This document shows, piece by piece, positions 30,099 to 41,081 of a stretch of 64,000 bases of DNA; position 1 is the stretch's first letter; each line of letters starts with the position of its first letter. The notes under the pieces were generated by a model. That model saw only the letters and a program-made list of their open reading frames with translations. It had not been told where the DNA came from and did not search any database. The translations under genes and the position numbers were made by a program. This stretch comes from Zoogloea sp. LCSB751 (GTDB lineage Bacteria > Pseudomonadota > Gammaproteobacteria > Burkholderiales > Rhodocyclaceae): contig NZ_MWUM01000003.1 in the NCBI RefSeq assembly GCF_002028455.1, positions 186,001 to 250,000 on the forward strand. Reading direction: 5' to 3'.

Positions 30099-30392
30099 CT
30101 AACCAAAATGATCGTCAGGCAGTGACTCCACCTGCAGATCGTTATCCTTCGCGAAATTCCTCAAAAAATTGTACGCCAGCGGCTCAATATCGTGGATTCG
30201 CGCATCCACGAGCACTGTCTTGTCACCCCGCAAATTACATGCAGGCCGAACGTATGGGGAATAAGTCATGCGATTGTCCGCTCCGAACACGGACATTATC
30301 CCGCACAAGCGATCCGCCCAATCACTAGGACGAAACGTTCTCCCATCACTAGTGCGACCAACGATAACGAAATTTTCGATTTTTTGAATCAT
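30099..30392 (-). CDS. DUF3579 domain protein
   Basis: 97 aa. FVIVGRTSDGRTFRPSDWADRLCGIMSVFGADNRMTYSPYVRPA and the ending NFLRNFAKDNDLQVESLPDD match the betaproteobacterial DUF3579 family over its whole usual length. The function is unknown; no membrane helix or signal peptide. Single gene on the - strand, converging on the exosortase-associated cluster. The ATG has no obvious Shine-Dalgarno. Confidence 0.8.
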   Translation of the reverse strand: MIQKIENFVIVGRTSDGRTFRPSDWADRLCGIMSVFGADNRMTYSPYVRPACNLRGDKTVLVDARIHDIEPLAYNFLRNFAKDNDLQVESLPDDHFG

Positions 30393-30710
30393 GTGCGATG
30401 ACTGAAATGATTTCGCCGAACAACAGCCTTACCACAAGCGCTCCCCCCGTCTCCCTTTCGCGAAGAGGCTCCGAAAATCTCATTATGGAACGTAATCCGA
30501 TCTAACCCCACCGAGAAGAAACCACGACTGACTGAATGCTAGACGATCGTTCCTGGACATACAAACACAAGCAAACGCTCTCATCTCCGTCCCCCAAAAA
30601 GCAAAACTGTGGGCCTCAGCCCACAGTTCCATTCAATCACTTCATAAACCAAACCGGCACAAGGTCGAAGTTCTGAATCAAATATCCAGGGAGACGCACG
30701 ACGCGCGACC
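30393..30710. other. Intergenic stretch, lower GC, without a supportable gene
   Basis: About 320 bases between DUF3579 and DUF2818. It is visibly richer in A/T than its surroundings. The only clear element is the hairpin at 30605-30628. It must also hold the DUF3579 promoter, which I could not pick out with confidence. Confidence 0.6.
30605..30628 (-). terminator. Rho-independent terminator of the nuo operon
   Basis: 10-bp perfect stem (30605-30614 with 30619-30628), loop CTCA. Read on the - strand it is followed by TTTTGCTTTTT. It lies about 80 bases beyond the DUF2818 stop, closing the long nuoA-N transcript. Confidence 0.85.
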
Positions 30711-31010
30711 CTAAGACTTCAAGTCACGCGACCAGAGATGACGGTAGACAAACCCCGGGTATGCAAACACAGCAAACAAGCACAAGGTGATCGCAAAGAA
30801 CTCCCAATTCTGGGAATAACGAGAACCGTTTTCGGATACTTCCCGTGCTCCGAAAACGGCTCCGGCAAGAAAGTAATAGACAATCAGCTCCAGCACTCTC
30901 AACAGAACTGTCTTTTCCCTTGATACACGGAACAGAAAGAACAGTCGCTCACTGAAGAAAGGCAGGTTCGCCAAGGCAAACAGCAGGACCAACTCGCCGA
31001 TGTGCCTCAC
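30711..31010 (-). CDS. DUF2818 family membrane protein, last gene of the nuo operon
   Basis: 99 aa from a GTG at 31010 (GGCAGG six bases upstream). Hydrophobic: helices near 6-28, 37-53 and 70-88, ending in a basic tail. MRHIGELVLLFALANLPFFSERLFF and the AYPGFVYRHLW end are typical of DUF2818 proteins, which sit directly after nuoN in many betaproteobacteria. It is not a recognised complex I subunit; the constant position suggests a role in assembly or in a related membrane process. 42 bases after nuoN. Confidence 0.8.
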   Translation of the reverse strand: MRHIGELVLLFALANLPFFSERLFFLFRVSREKTVLLRVLELIVYYFLAGAVFGAREVSENGSRYSQNWEFFAITLCLFAVFAYPGFVYRHLWSRDLKS

Positions 31011-31052
31011 CTTTTACCTGCCCTTCCAGTAGTTGTTATGCTCGGATAATGC

Positions 31053-32519
31053 TCAAAGAGAACCCAGCAGCGAATACGCACAGAGCGACATCAGCCCCTG
31101 CGGCACAAGCCCAAGCCCCGCGATGGCGATCCCATTCAGGGACAACAGCACACGCATGTCGGCCGGAGCGGTGAGCGGCGTGGCGTCCAGCGGCTCGTCG
31201 AAGAACATCACCTTCACGACACGCAGATAGTAATACGCTCCGATGAGTGACATTACAACGGCCAGAATCGCAATCCAGATGTAACCGGCAGCGACGACAG
31301 CCTGCAGCACAGAGAACTTTGCAAAGAAACCCACAAAGAACGGGATACCGGCCATCGAGAACATCACCATGGCCATCACACCGGCAAACCAGGAATTGCG
31401 CTTATTCAGGCCCTTGAAGTCGTCAAGCGTCTCGGCTTCGAAGCCAGCCCGCGACAGCAGCAGCAGCACACCGAAAGAAGCAAGACTCGTGAGCACGTAC
31501 GAAACGACGTAGAACATCGCGGAGCTGTAGGCGTTGAGGGCGAAATGACGATCACCGCCAACCACCCCGGACACCAGGCCAAGCAGCATGAAACCCATGT
31601 GGGAAATGCCCGAATAGCCCAACATGCGCTTGAGGTTCGATTGGGCGATAGCCGCCAGGTTCCCCAGCACGATCGACAACACGGCGAGCACCATCAGCAT
31701 CGACTGCCATTGCTCAGCGAACTCGAAGAGGCCATTCACCAGCAGACGCATTGCCATCGCAAACGCAGCCAGCTTGGGCGCCGAAGCGATGAACAGCGTG
31801 ATCGAAGTCGGTGCACCGTGATAGACGTCGGGAATCCACATGTGGAAGGGAACGACACCAAGCTTGAAAGCAAGCCCTGCCACGATGAACACCAGCCCGA
31901 ACATCAGCACAGTCTTGTTGCCCGCCTGCTGATAGATGGCTTGTGCCACACCGGAAATCTCCAGCGTGCCTGCAGCGCCATACAGCATCGAGATCCCATA
32001 CAGCAGCAGACCGGAAGCCAGCGAACCAAGGACGAAATACTTCATTGCAGCTTCAGTCGCACGGGCCGAATCGCGCAGCAAAGCAACCATCGCGTACGAG
32101 GCCAGCGACAGAAGTTCGAGCCCCAGATAGATCGTCAGGAAATGATTGGCGGTAATCATCACCATCATGCCCAGGGTCGCGAAAATTACCAGCACGTAAT
32201 ATTCGGTGGTCTCGATCTTCCGTTCGTGCATGTAACTGCGCGAATACAGCAGCGCGATCGCAACGGCGAAGTAGAGGATAAGCTTCAGGAAGTCCCCCAT
32301 CAGATCATCCACGTACATGTTGCTGAACGTGAAGCTCACCTGCCCGTCCATCGTGAACAGCGTGATTGCAGCCGCCCCGATCAGCGTCAGCTGACTCAGC
32401 GCATAAGCAACGTTGCGAGGCTGCTTCGAGAATGTGCCCGCAAGCAGAATCACGAAGGACATTGCAACGACGAACAACTCGGCCGCTGCTGGGTAAAAAT
32501 CAGGGATTACAAAGTTCAT
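31053..32519 (-). CDS. nuoN: NADH-quinone oxidoreductase subunit N
   Basis: 488 aa, about 14 membrane helices. Antiporter-like subunit of complex I; part of the membrane arm that pumps protons. Conserved transmembrane lysines are in [25 protein letters not shown] and [16 protein letters not shown]; the acidic residue is in [16 protein letters not shown]. Length matches the family. Near the distal end of the operon; nuoM ends 40 bases upstream. Confidence 0.96.
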   Translation of the reverse strand: MNFVIPDFYPAAAELFVVAMSFVILLAGTFSKQPRNVAYALSQLTLIGAAAITLFTMDGQVSFTFSNMYVDDLMGDFLKLILYFAVAIALLYSRSYMHERKIETTEYYVLVIFATLGMMVMITANHFLTIYLGLELLSLASYAMVALLRDSARATEAAMKYFVLGSLASGLLLYGISMLYGAAGTLEISGVAQAIYQQAGNKTVLMFGLVFIVAGLAFKLGVVPFHMWIPDVYHGAPTSITLFIASAPKLAAFAMAMRLLVNGLFEFAEQWQSMLMVLAVLSIVLGNLAAIAQSNLKRMLGYSGISHMGFMLLGLVSGVVGGDRHFALNAYSSAMFYVVSYVLTSLASFGVLLLLSRAGFEAETLDDFKGLNKRNSWFAGVMAMVMFSMAGIPFFVGFFAKFSVLQAVVAAGYIWIAILAVVMSLIGAYYYLRVVKVMFFDEPLDATPLTAPADMRVLLSLNGIAIAGLGLVPQGLMSLCAYSLLGSL

Positions 32520-32559
32520 CTTAAGGCCACATTCCGCTGGTTTCGTATCCGTTACAGGC

Positions 32560-34041
32560 TCAAAGCTTGCTCACAGCAACGTGCTTGAGCAGTTCATTGA
32601 CCGACGCGTGCATGACTTCGGTTACAGGGAAGGGATAGATACCCATGGCCAGAACACACACGGCAAGGATCGCAAGGAAAACGAACTCGCGATTGTTGAT
32701 GTCGGTCAGCTCAGCCACATGGTGATTGGCCACTGCGCCGAACACCACACGCTTGTACATCCACAGCGTATAGGCGGCACCGAGGATCAGCGTAGTCGCG
32801 GCACCGAAACCAATCCAGAAATTGAACTTCACGGCGCCCAGCGCAACCATGAATTCACCGACAAAACCGGACGTGGCCGGCAGGCCGGAGTTTGCCATTG
32901 CAAAAAGCATGAACAGCGCAGCGAACTTGGGCATCACGTTCACCACACCGCCGTAATCGGCAATCTGGCGAGAGTGCATGCGGTCATACAGGACGCCGAT
33001 CGAGGCAAACATGGCCGCAGACACGAAACCGTGGGAAATCATCTGGACAATCGCGCCCTCGACACCCAGCGGATTAAAGATGAAGAAGCCCAATGTGACG
33101 AAACCCATGTGAGAAATGGACGAATAAGCCACCAGCTTTTTCATGTCCGTCTGCACCAGCGCGATAAAGCCGATGTAGATCACGGCAATCAGGGACAGCG
33201 TGATGATCAGCGGAGCAAAGGCATGGCTCGCATCCGGCGCGATCGGCAGAGCGAACCGCAGAAAACCGTAGGCCCCCAGCTTCAGCGCGATTGCAGCCAG
33301 CACGATGGAGCCACCGGTCGGTGCCTCCACGTGGGCATCAGGCAGCCAGGTATGAACCGGGAACATCGGTACCTTCACGGCGAAGGAGACCAGGAACGCC
33401 AGGAAGATGAGGCTCTGCACATCCATGCCGAGCTTGAGCTGGTGCCAATCTAGAATATTAAAGCTGCCGCCCGACTCCATGAACAGGTAAAGCAGCGCAA
33501 TCAGCATCAGAAGCGAGCCCGCAAGGGTGTATAGGAAGAACTTGATAGCCGCATATACGCGGTTCGCCCCGCCCCATACACCGATGATAATGAACAGCGG
33601 AATCAGCGATGCCTCGAAGAAGACGTAGAACAGCACGCCATCCAGCGCAGAGAAGATCCCATTGATCAGACCGGACATGATCAGGAAGGCAGCCATGTAT
33701 TGAGCAACCTTCTCCTGAATCACCTCCCAGCCGGCCACCACGACAATCACGGTGATGAAGCTGTTCAGAAGAACGAAAAGCACCGAAATACCATCAACAC
33801 CCAGCACATAGTTGATGTTGAAGCGCGGGATCCACGGATAGGCTTCAACGAACTGCATGGCACTCGTGGTGACATCGAAGCCCGTGTAGAGCGGGATGCT
33901 GACGGCCAGACCCGCAAGCGCAAAAAACAGCGCAAGAAATCTCGCGACCGACGCATTACGGTCCGACCCCGAAGCGAGCGCTAATAGGCCACCAACGATC
34001 GGAACCCAAATCGCAAGGCTGAGGAATGGAATACCCGTCAT
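32560..34041 (-). CDS. nuoM: NADH-quinone oxidoreductase subunit M
   Basis: 493 aa, about 14 helices. Antiporter-like proton-pumping subunit in the middle of the membrane arm. Key glutamate region [21 protein letters not shown], the lysine regions [24 protein letters not shown] and [17 protein letters not shown], all intact. GGAAAG lies before the ATG. Preceded by an 86-base gap containing a GC-rich hairpin, the largest break inside the operon. Confidence 0.97.
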   Translation of the reverse strand: MTGIPFLSLAIWVPIVGGLLALASGSDRNASVARFLALFFALAGLAVSIPLYTGFDVTTSAMQFVEAYPWIPRFNINYVLGVDGISVLFVLLNSFITVIVVVAGWEVIQEKVAQYMAAFLIMSGLINGIFSALDGVLFYVFFEASLIPLFIIIGVWGGANRVYAAIKFFLYTLAGSLLMLIALLYLFMESGGSFNILDWHQLKLGMDVQSLIFLAFLVSFAVKVPMFPVHTWLPDAHVEAPTGGSIVLAAIALKLGAYGFLRFALPIAPDASHAFAPLIITLSLIAVIYIGFIALVQTDMKKLVAYSSISHMGFVTLGFFIFNPLGVEGAIVQMISHGFVSAAMFASIGVLYDRMHSRQIADYGGVVNVMPKFAALFMLFAMANSGLPATSGFVGEFMVALGAVKFNFWIGFGAATTLILGAAYTLWMYKRVVFGAVANHHVAELTDINNREFVFLAILAVCVLAMGIYPFPVTEVMHASVNELLKHVAVSKL

Positions 34042-34059
34042 CTCTACTTTCCGTTCTAT

Positions 34060-34077
34060 GCGCCCCGCAAGGGGCGC
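34060..34077. repeat. Intra-operon hairpin between nuoL and nuoM
   Basis: Perfect 7-bp inverted repeat GCGCCCC/GGGGCGC with a 4-base loop. No T-run follows on the - strand (ATAGAACGG), so it is unlikely to terminate; it may mark an RNA-processing or stability point. Confidence 0.55.
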
Positions 34078-34127
34078 AAAAGTCCTAAATTATGTGAAGT
34101 GTTCCCTGCAATTCGTCGCTGAACGAA

Positions 34128-36182
34128 TCAACCGCGATTCACCCAGAAAGCCAGCAACAGGAAAACACCAATAATCATCGAAAACGCATACTGATAGATG
34201 TGGCCGCTCTGGAAGAGACGCGACAACTGCGCGATCAGACCAACAGCCTTTGCAGAGCCATTCACTGCAATACCGTCAATGATGGTCTGGTCGCCGACCT
34301 TCCACAGCAGGCGGCCAACAAGTCGGGCTCCAGCAGCAAAGACCGCTTCGTTGATCTTGTCGAAGTAGTACTTGTTTTCCAGCAGGCGATGGATCGGGCT
34401 GAAAACCCGGGCGATAACCGGCGGAACGGACGGAACGACCAAATACAGCAGACCGGCAAGTACGACACCGCTGGTCGCCAGGATGAACGGAAGCGACGTC
34501 AAACCATGCAGCGCCATCGCAGCCGGGCCATGGAACTCTTCGCCCAGTTCAGCCATCGCATGGTGATGCTCGGCGAAATGAATGACACCCTTGAAGAAGT
34601 CGCCAAAGAGCATCTTGTCGATGCTGAAGTAACCGATCAGCACCGAAGGCACGGCCAGCAGAACCAGCGGAACGGTAACGACCCACGGCGACTCGTGCGG
34701 CTTCTGGCCCGGCGCCAGCCCATGATGATGTTCGTCGTGGTGCTCGTCATCGTGGCCATGCTCATCATGAGCGTGTTCATCGGCGTGGGCATCATGCCCA
34801 TGGACAGCCTCTTCGTGAGCCTTGCCGAAACGCTCCTCCCCGTGGAAAACCAGGAAGTACATACGGAAGGAGTAGAAAGCCGTCACGAAGACCCCTGCAA
34901 TCACGCAGAAATAGGCATAGCCGGAACCGTACAGCTCGGAGAGTTGCACAGCCTCGATGATCGTGTCCTTGGAGTAGAAGCCCGAGAAGAACGGGAAGCC
35001 GATCAGCGCGAGCGAGCCCAGCAGCGACGTGATCCACGTGACCGGCATGTACTTCCACAGGCCGCCCATGTTGCGCATGTCCTGATCATGATGCATGCCG
35101 ATGATGACCGAACCCGCGCCGAGGAACAGCAGCGCCTTGAAGAAGGCATGGGTCATCAGGTGGAAGACGGCTGCCGAGTAGGCGGACACACCCAGCGCAA
35201 CGGTCATGTAACCCAACTGCGAGAGCGTCGAGTAAGCCACGACGCGCTTGATGTCGTGCTGCACGATACCCAGGAAACCCATGAACAGCGCGGTCGTGGC
35301 GCCGATGATCAGCACGAAGGACAGTGCCGTTTCGGACAGCTCGAACAGCGGAGACATGCGGGCAACCATGAAGATGCCGGCCGTCACCATCGTCGCCGCG
35401 TGGATCAGTGCCGAAATCGGGGTCGGGCCTTCCATGGAGTCAGGCAGCCACACATGCAGCGGCACTTGGGCGGACTTACCCATGGCGCCGATGAACAGGC
35501 CAATACAGATGGCAGTGATGAGAGGCCAGCCCGTCTCAGGAATCGTCATGCCAGCAAGCTCGCCGGCCTTGGCAAACACTTCCGTGTAGTTCAGGGTGCC
35601 CGCGAACGCCGCGATCAAACCGATACCCAACAGAAAACCGAAGTCACCCACCCGATTGACCAGGAAGGCCTTCAGGTTCGCAAAGATCGCCGTCGGACGT
35701 GTGTACCAGAATCCGATGAGCAGGTAGGACACCAGGCCCACGGCCTCCCAGCCGAAGAACAACTGCAGGAAGTTGTTCGACATGACAAGCATGAGCATCG
35801 AGAACGTGAACAGCGAGATATAGCTGAAGAAGCGCTGGTAACCAGGATCCTCTGCCATGTAGCCGATCGTATAGATGTGCACCATCAGGGACACGAAGGT
35901 CACTACCAGCATCATCATCACGGTCAGCGAATCGATCATGAAACCGACTTCAAGATCGAGCCCGCCGCTGGAGGCCCAGTGGTACAGGGTACCGTTGAAG
36001 GTGTTGCCGGCCTGAACGTCCTGGAAGATCAGCACGGACAGCACGAAGGCCGTTGCGACACCGGCGATGGTGACGGTGTGAGCTCCACGCCTGCCGATGA
36101 TCTTCCCGAACAGCCCCGCCATGATCGCACCAAACAACGGCGCAAGCGGAACCAGCAGATATAGCTTTTGCATCCCAGTCAT
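34128..36182 (-). CDS. nuoL: NADH-quinone oxidoreductase subunit L
   Basis: 684 aa, about 16 helices plus the C-terminal lateral helix. Distal proton-pumping subunit of complex I. FFGWEAVGLVSYLLIGFWY, GAMGKSAQVPLHVWLPDSMEGPTPISALIHAATMV and HDIKRVVAYSTLSQLGYM carry the conserved Glu, Lys and His. A loop at about 458-500 is extremely His/Asp/Glu-rich (repeated HDxH and HDEHH) before GLAPGQKPHESPW. The ATG at 36182 was kept (GGA nine bases upstream); a second ATG three codons in is possible. Confidence 0.96.
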   Translation of the reverse strand: MTGMQKLYLLVPLAPLFGAIMAGLFGKIIGRRGAHTVTIAGVATAFVLSVLIFQDVQAGNTFNGTLYHWASSGGLDLEVGFMIDSLTVMMMLVVTFVSLMVHIYTIGYMAEDPGYQRFFSYISLFTFSMLMLVMSNNFLQLFFGWEAVGLVSYLLIGFWYTRPTAIFANLKAFLVNRVGDFGFLLGIGLIAAFAGTLNYTEVFAKAGELAGMTIPETGWPLITAICIGLFIGAMGKSAQVPLHVWLPDSMEGPTPISALIHAATMVTAGIFMVARMSPLFELSETALSFVLIIGATTALFMGFLGIVQHDIKRVVAYSTLSQLGYMTVALGVSAYSAAVFHLMTHAFFKALLFLGAGSVIIGMHHDQDMRNMGGLWKYMPVTWITSLLGSLALIGFPFFSGFYSKDTIIEAVQLSELYGSGYAYFCVIAGVFVTAFYSFRMYFLVFHGEERFGKAHEEAVHGHDAHADEHAHDEHGHDDEHHDEHHHGLAPGQKPHESPWVVTVPLVLLAVPSVLIGYFSIDKMLFGDFFKGVIHFAEHHHAMAELGEEFHGPAAMALHGLTSLPFILATSGVVLAGLLYLVVPSVPPVIARVFSPIHRLLENKYYFDKINEAVFAAGARLVGRLLWKVGDQTIIDGIAVNGSAKAVGLIAQLSRLFQSGHIYQYAFSMIIGVFLLLAFWVNRG

Positions 36183-36194
36183 TCGAACGCTTCC

Positions 36195-36500
36195 TTATCC
36201 CTTGAGGCTATCCAGATCATCAACGTGGATGGTCCGCAGGTTGCGGAACAGTGCAACCAAAATCGCCAGGCCAATGGCCGATTCCGCAGCTGCCACAGTC
36301 AATATGAAGAACACAAAAATCTGGCCTGCGGCGTCCCCGAGGTAATACGAGAAGGCGACGAAGTTCAAATTGACGGCCAACAACATTAACTCAATCGCCA
36401 TCAGCAGCACGATCAAGTTCTTACGATTCAAGAAGATACCAACCACGCTTATCGCGAAGAGAATGGCACCCAATATCAAATAGTGAGACAACGAAATCAT
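36195..36500 (-). CDS. nuoK: NADH-quinone oxidoreductase subunit K
   Basis: 101 aa, three helices. Small membrane-arm subunit. The conserved glutamates are in [19 protein letters not shown] and [20 protein letters not shown], both needed for coupling in homologues. Standard length. Lies 12 bases before nuoL and 32 after nuoJ. Confidence 0.96.
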   Translation of the reverse strand: MISLSHYLILGAILFAISVVGIFLNRKNLIVLLMAIELMLLAVNLNFVAFSYYLGDAAGQIFVFFILTVAAAESAIGLAILVALFRNLRTIHVDDLDSLKG

Positions 36501-36532
36501 TACTAGGCCCCCCTGACGATCGCCAGCAGAAA

Positions 36533-37135
36533 TTATTCTTTTTCTGCACGCATCGAGACGATGCGCACACGATCATCACGCTTGACAGCAACCTGCGCAG
36601 CGGGATCGATGATCTTCACGTTCTTGCGCTTGCGCAGCGTCAGCGCCACGGCAGCCACCATTGCGACCAGCAGCACAATCGATGCCAGTTCGAACGGATA
36701 AACGTACTCGGTATAAAGCAGACGGCCGAGTTCCTTGGTGTTGCTGTAGCCCTGCTCCACCTCGGCGGGCTGCGGCATTGCGTCGAGACCGAAGTAACGG
36801 CCACCCAGCACCATGATCATTTCGACCACCATCAGCACACCAATCAGTGCGCCAACCGGCAGATAACTCCAGAAGCCTTGTCGGATTCGTTCGAGATTGA
36901 TGTCGAGCATCATCACGACAAACAGGAACAGCACCATCACCGCCCCGACGTAAACCATCACCAGCGCAATCGCCAGGAACTCCGCGTGCAGCAGCATCCA
37001 GATGCCGCCTGCGCTGAAGAACGCCAGGACGAGGAACAAGGCCGCGTGCACCGGATTACGCGCCGTGATGACACGTAACGACGCCAGTACCAGCACGGTC
37101 GAAAAGAAGTAAAAGATTACCGACTGAAAATCCAT
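36533..37135 (-). CDS. nuoJ: NADH-quinone oxidoreductase subunit J
   Basis: 200 aa, five helices. [42 protein letters not shown] and [20 protein letters not shown] (the TM3 segment with a pi-bulge in known structures) are typical. Its C-terminal tail ([16 protein letters not shown]) is soluble. Gap of 42 bases after nuoI. Confidence 0.96.
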   Translation of the reverse strand: MDFQSVIFYFFSTVLVLASLRVITARNPVHAALFLVLAFFSAGGIWMLLHAEFLAIALVMVYVGAVMVLFLFVVMMLDINLERIRQGFWSYLPVGALIGVLMVVEMIMVLGGRYFGLDAMPQPAEVEQGYSNTKELGRLLYTEYVYPFELASIVLLVAMVAAVALTLRKRKNVKIIDPAAQVAVKRDDRVRIVSMRAEKE

Positions 37136-37177
37136 CTGCGTATTCCGATGTGTGTGTCTGTAGCCGCTTCCGCGTCC

Positions 37178-37666
37178 TTACCGGTACTTGGAATCGATTT
37201 CTCGATCCTTGGCAATCTGCCCCTCATACCGATCCCCAACCGCGAGAAGCATCTGCTTGGTGTAATACAGATCACCCCTCTTTTCGCCGTGGTACTCAAA
37301 AACACGGGTTTCGACGATGGCATCGACTGGGCATGCTTCCTCACAGAATCCACAGAAGATGCACTTGGTCAGGTCGATGTCGTAACGACTGGTACGCCGG
37401 GAACCGTCATCGCGCTGCTCCGACTCGATCGTGATCGCCATGGCCGGGCAGATCGCCTCGCACAGCTTGCACGCGATGCAGCGCTCCTCCCCGTTGGGAT
37501 AGCGACGCAGCGCATGCAATCCGCGGAAACGGGAGCTCTGGGGCGTCTTTTCGTCGGGAAACTGAACCGTGATCTTCCTTGCAAAGAGATGACGTCCGGT
37601 CAGCGCCAAGCCCTTAAGCAATTCCTTAAGGAACAGGCTCCCTACGTAATTCTTCATAGAACCCAT
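37178..37666 (-). CDS. nuoI: NADH-quinone oxidoreductase subunit I (two [4Fe-4S] clusters)
   Basis: 162 aa from the ATG at 37666, ten bases after the nuoH stop with AAGGGG upstream; longer readings into nuoH are not credible. Two ferredoxin motifs, [12 protein letters not shown] and [12 protein letters not shown], bind clusters N6a and N6b, which pass electrons from NuoG towards NuoB. It docks the peripheral arm onto the membrane arm. Confidence 0.95.
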   Translation of the reverse strand: MGSMKNYVGSLFLKELLKGLALTGRHLFARKITVQFPDEKTPQSSRFRGLHALRRYPNGEERCIACKLCEAICPAMAITIESEQRDDGSRRTSRYDIDLTKCIFCGFCEEACPVDAIVETRVFEYHGEKRGDLYYTKQMLLAVGDRYEGQIAKDREIDSKYR

Positions 37667-37676
37667 ATCGATCCCC

Positions 37677-38726
37677 TTACTTCCACAACGACAACGGCGA
37701 CATGATCCACACCGCAACGACAACTACCCAGAACAGCGTCAGCGGAATGAACACCTTCCAACCCAGCCGCATGATATGGTCGTATCGGAAGCGCGGAAAC
37801 GTTGCACGGAACCAAAGAAACAAGAACAGAATGAACGACGTCTTGAGCGCCAGCCAGACGAACCCATCCGGCAGGAACCCGACAGGCGACAGCCACCCGC
37901 CAAGGAACAGGATCGATGTCAGCGCCGACACGAGAATCATGTTGGCATATTCACCGAGGAAGAACAGCGCGAATGCCATCCCCGAGTATTCGACCATGTG
38001 ACCAGCCACGATTTCCGATTCACCTTCCACCACGTCAAACGGTGCGCGGTTCGTCTCCGCAATACCGGAAATAAGGTAGACGATGAACATCGGGAAAAGA
38101 GGCAGCCAGTTCCAGCTCAGGAAGCCCAGACCCAGATCGGCACCCTGCCCTTTGCCCTGGCTGGCGACGATATCCGACAGGTTGAGGCTCGAAGAAATCA
38201 TCAGCACGCAGACGAGTGCAAAGCCCATCGCGATTTCGTACGAAACCATCTGGGCTGCGGCCCGAACGCCGCCGAGGAACGCGTACTTTGAGTTGGAGGC
38301 CCACCCTGCAATGATCACCCCATACACTTCTATGGAAGTGACAGCCAGCAGGAACAGCAGACCGGCATCAACGTTGCCGACAACCCAACCGTCGCTGAAT
38401 GGCACCACGGACCAAGCCGCAAGCGCGGGGCCAAGAGCCAGGACCGGGCCCACGATGAACAGCCCCTTGCTGGCTCCGGAAGGAACAATGATTTCCTTCA
38501 GCAGAAGCTTCACGCCATCGGCGATCGGCTGCAGCAAGCCCCGCGGTCCCACACGATTGGGACCGATACGGACCTGCATGTAACCGATGACCTTACGCTC
38601 GGCCAGCGTCAGGTATGCCACGCACAGAAACAGCGGCGCGATGATACCGATGATCTTCAGCAACGACCACACCAGTGGCCACGCACTGCCAAAAAAGGTC
38701 GCTACGGGTTCGATGAAAGCATCCAT
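37677..38726 (-). CDS. nuoH: NADH-quinone oxidoreductase subunit H
   Basis: 349 aa, eight to nine helices. Forms the quinone chamber with NuoB and Nuo[36 protein letters not shown] and the acidic loop [22 protein letters not shown] are family hallmarks. The ATG shares one base with the nuoG stop (TAATG). Confidence 0.96.
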   Translation of the reverse strand: MDAFIEPVATFFGSAWPLVWSLLKIIGIIAPLFLCVAYLTLAERKVIGYMQVRIGPNRVGPRGLLQPIADGVKLLLKEIIVPSGASKGLFIVGPVLALGPALAAWSVVPFSDGWVVGNVDAGLLFLLAVTSIEVYGVIIAGWASNSKYAFLGGVRAAAQMVSYEIAMGFALVCVLMISSSLNLSDIVASQGKGQGADLGLGFLSWNWLPLFPMFIVYLISGIAETNRAPFDVVEGESEIVAGHMVEYSGMAFALFFLGEYANMILVSALTSILFLGGWLSPVGFLPDGFVWLALKTSFILFLFLWFRATFPRFRYDHIMRLGWKVFIPLTLFWVVVVAVWIMSPLSLWK

Positions 38727-41074
38727 TACACTCGCTCCACGCTAACTTCGCCATGCAGGCCACCCAGCGCCGAAGTGTCTGCGTGCGCACCAGCCAAACA
38801 AATGCTTCCATCAACGACGCCGTCGTCGATCGCCACAGGAACGGTGACGGCACCGGCGGCAGATCTCACCTTCGCCTTACCCCCTGCCTCCAGTCCCAAC
38901 TTGGCGGCCGTAGCTGCGCTGACGCGTAGCGCAGGTGCCTGCCCGTCGCGGGTCTTCTGCAGCGGTGCGGAACGCCGTGCAATCGGATCGGCTGCATAAA
39001 TGGGAATGTCAGCAACACGTTCGACACCCTGTGCCAGCACACCGAGCTCGAAGGACTCAACGGTAATCGCGCTATTCAGACGCGAAGAGTCGACCTGCTG
39101 TGCAGCACCGAGAATGACCTGCCGTACGTCCTCAACCTTATCGAAACCGAAACCGTCAAGACCAATCAATTGGCCCAGAACACGCAGCACCTTCCAGCCA
39201 GGACGGGCTTCGCCAGCCGTCTTGACCACCGGGTAAAACGCCTGGGCACGTCCTTCGGTATTTACGAAGGTGCCAGCCGTCTCGGTAAAAGGCGCGATGG
39301 GCAACAGGACGTCTGCGTAAGCCAGCGCAGCTTCGGACTTGAAGGCCGACAGCACGATGACGGTCTCCGCCTTGCCGAGAGTTTCGACGGCCCCCTGCCC
39401 TGCCTGCGTATCCAGCTCGGCATCAAGCCCGAACAGGACATAAGCCTTCAGCGGAGCAGACAACATTGCAGCTGCATTCTTGCCTCCCTTGGAAGGCAGG
39501 CCGCCGACCAGATATGCACCGACGGTGTTGGCCGCTTCACCGAGAAGACCGAACTTACCCTTGCTGAGACGGGCGATCTCCTGAGCCACCGCTTCAATCT
39601 TGGAAGCCTCGGCATGCTGCTGTGCATAGTTGCCGAGCCAAACCGCAACCTGCTTACCCGAAGCAAGGCTGCCAGCGATTGCGACAGCGGCGGCATCGAC
39701 CTCCACAGACGCAGCGGCGGCGGCAAACGCGTCGGCCAGCACTTGGTCACTCTGTTGCGCCAGGGCCTTTGCCACAGCAACCAATGCAGTGACAACGCCT
39801 GAAGGTTTGACCTGAAGCTTGTTCTCGATCTTGAACTGCCAGTCATCAATGACCGGATTCAGCACGCTCACTTTCAGGCCCCGCTTGACGGCCTGCCGTA
39901 CGCGCTGTGCAACGAGAGGGTGATCCTTGCGGAAGAAGCTTCCGACGACGAACAGCCGGTCGAGGCTACCAATCTCGGCGACGTTCAGACCGAGCCAGGG
40001 CACGCCTGCCCGACGCCCGTCGATCGAAAAGTCGGTCTGACGCAGACGGAAATCGATATTGTCGGACCCCAGGCCACGCACGAGCGCCTGAAGGAGATGC
40101 AGTTCCTCAAGCGTGCTATGCGGCGATGCAAGAGCACCGATCGCCTCTGCGCCATGTTCAGCACGAACCAACTTGAGGGCATTCGCCACATACTCCAGCG
40201 CCGTCTGCCAGTCGGTTGCGACCCACTTGCCGCCCTGCTTGACCTGCGGCCGCGTCAGACGCTCTTCGCCGTTCAGCGCTTCGTAAGAGAAACGATCCTT
40301 GTCGCTCAGCCAGCATTCGTTCAGCGCCTCGTTCTCGAGAGGCAGCACGCGCTTCACGACATCGTTCTTGACCTGCACGACCAGATTGCTGCCGAGGGAG
40401 TCATGAGGGCTCACCGACTTCCGCCGGGACATTTCCCAAGCGCGTGCGCCAAAGCGGAAAGGTTTTGAGGTCAGCGCGCCGACCGGGCACAAATCGATGA
40501 TGTTGCCGGACAGCTCGGAATCAATCGTCTTTTCCACGAACGGCATGATCTCGGCATGCTCGCCACGGAAAGCCTGACCAAGTTCCATGAGCCCGGCGAT
40601 CTCGGTCGTGAAACGGACACAGCGGGTGCAGTTGATGCACCGGGTCATGTCGGTAGACACCAGAGGACCCAGGTCTTTGTTGCCGACGACCCGCTTCCCC
40701 TCCTGGTACCGGGACTCCACGCCGCCATAGCCGACAGAGAGATCCTGCAACTGGCACTCACCGCCCTGGTCACAAATCGGGCAGTCCAGCGGATGGTTAA
40801 TCAGCAGGAACTCCATGACGCCCTTTTGAGCCTTGACTGCCTGCTCAGAGTGCGTCCAGACCTTCATCCCGTTGGTCACTGGCGTTGCGCATGCAGGCAA
40901 CGGTTTCGGAGCCTTCTCCACCTGAACAAGACACATGCGGCAGTTGGCCGCGATGGAGAGCTTCTTGTGGTAGCAAAAATGCGGCACATAGGCGCCGACC
41001 TTGGAGGCAGCCTCCATGACGGTGCTACCGTCAGGAACCTGCAACTGCTTTCCGTCAATTTCGATTTCTAGCAT
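38726..41074 (-). CDS. nuoG: NADH-quinone oxidoreductase subunit G
   Basis: 782 aa. N-terminal [2Fe-2S] ferredoxin domain ([21 protein letters not shown]), the His-Cys motif [18 protein letters not shown], a [4Fe-4S] set [10 protein letters not shown] and [16 protein letters not shown], then a molybdopterin-reductase-like domain without cofactor function, which is divergent and alanine-rich at the C-terminus as usual. It carries electrons along the peripheral arm. Seven bases separate it from nuoF. Confidence 0.95.
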   Translation of the reverse strand: MLEIEIDGKQLQVPDGSTVMEAASKVGAYVPHFCYHKKLSIAANCRMCLVQVEKAPKPLPACATPVTNGMKVWTHSEQAVKAQKGVMEFLLINHPLDCPICDQGGECQLQDLSVGYGGVESRYQEGKRVVGNKDLGPLVSTDMTRCINCTRCVRFTTEIAGLMELGQAFRGEHAEIMPFVEKTIDSELSGNIIDLCPVGALTSKPFRFGARAWEMSRRKSVSPHDSLGSNLVVQVKNDVVKRVLPLENEALNECWLSDKDRFSYEALNGEERLTRPQVKQGGKWVATDWQTALEYVANALKLVRAEHGAEAIGALASPHSTLEELHLLQALVRGLGSDNIDFRLRQTDFSIDGRRAGVPWLGLNVAEIGSLDRLFVVGSFFRKDHPLVAQRVRQAVKRGLKVSVLNPVIDDWQFKIENKLQVKPSGVVTALVAVAKALAQQSDQVLADAFAAAAASVEVDAAAVAIAGSLASGKQVAVWLGNYAQQHAEASKIEAVAQEIARLSKGKFGLLGEAANTVGAYLVGGLPSKGGKNAAAMLSAPLKAYVLFGLDAELDTQAGQGAVETLGKAETVIVLSAFKSEAALAYADVLLPIAPFTETAGTFVNTEGRAQAFYPVVKTAGEARPGWKVLRVLGQLIGLDGFGFDKVEDVRQVILGAAQQVDSSRLNSAITVESFELGVLAQGVERVADIPIYAADPIARRSAPLQKTRDGQAPALRVSAATAAKLGLEAGGKAKVRSAAGAVTVPVAIDDGVVDGSICLAGAHADTSALGGLHGEVSVERV

Positions 41075-41081
41075 GTCGAGC

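Noticed and set aside
34200..36164. Long + strand frame opposite nuoL
   Set aside because: Composition (Arg/His/Gln) is that of an antisense frame of a membrane protein; nuoL is intact.
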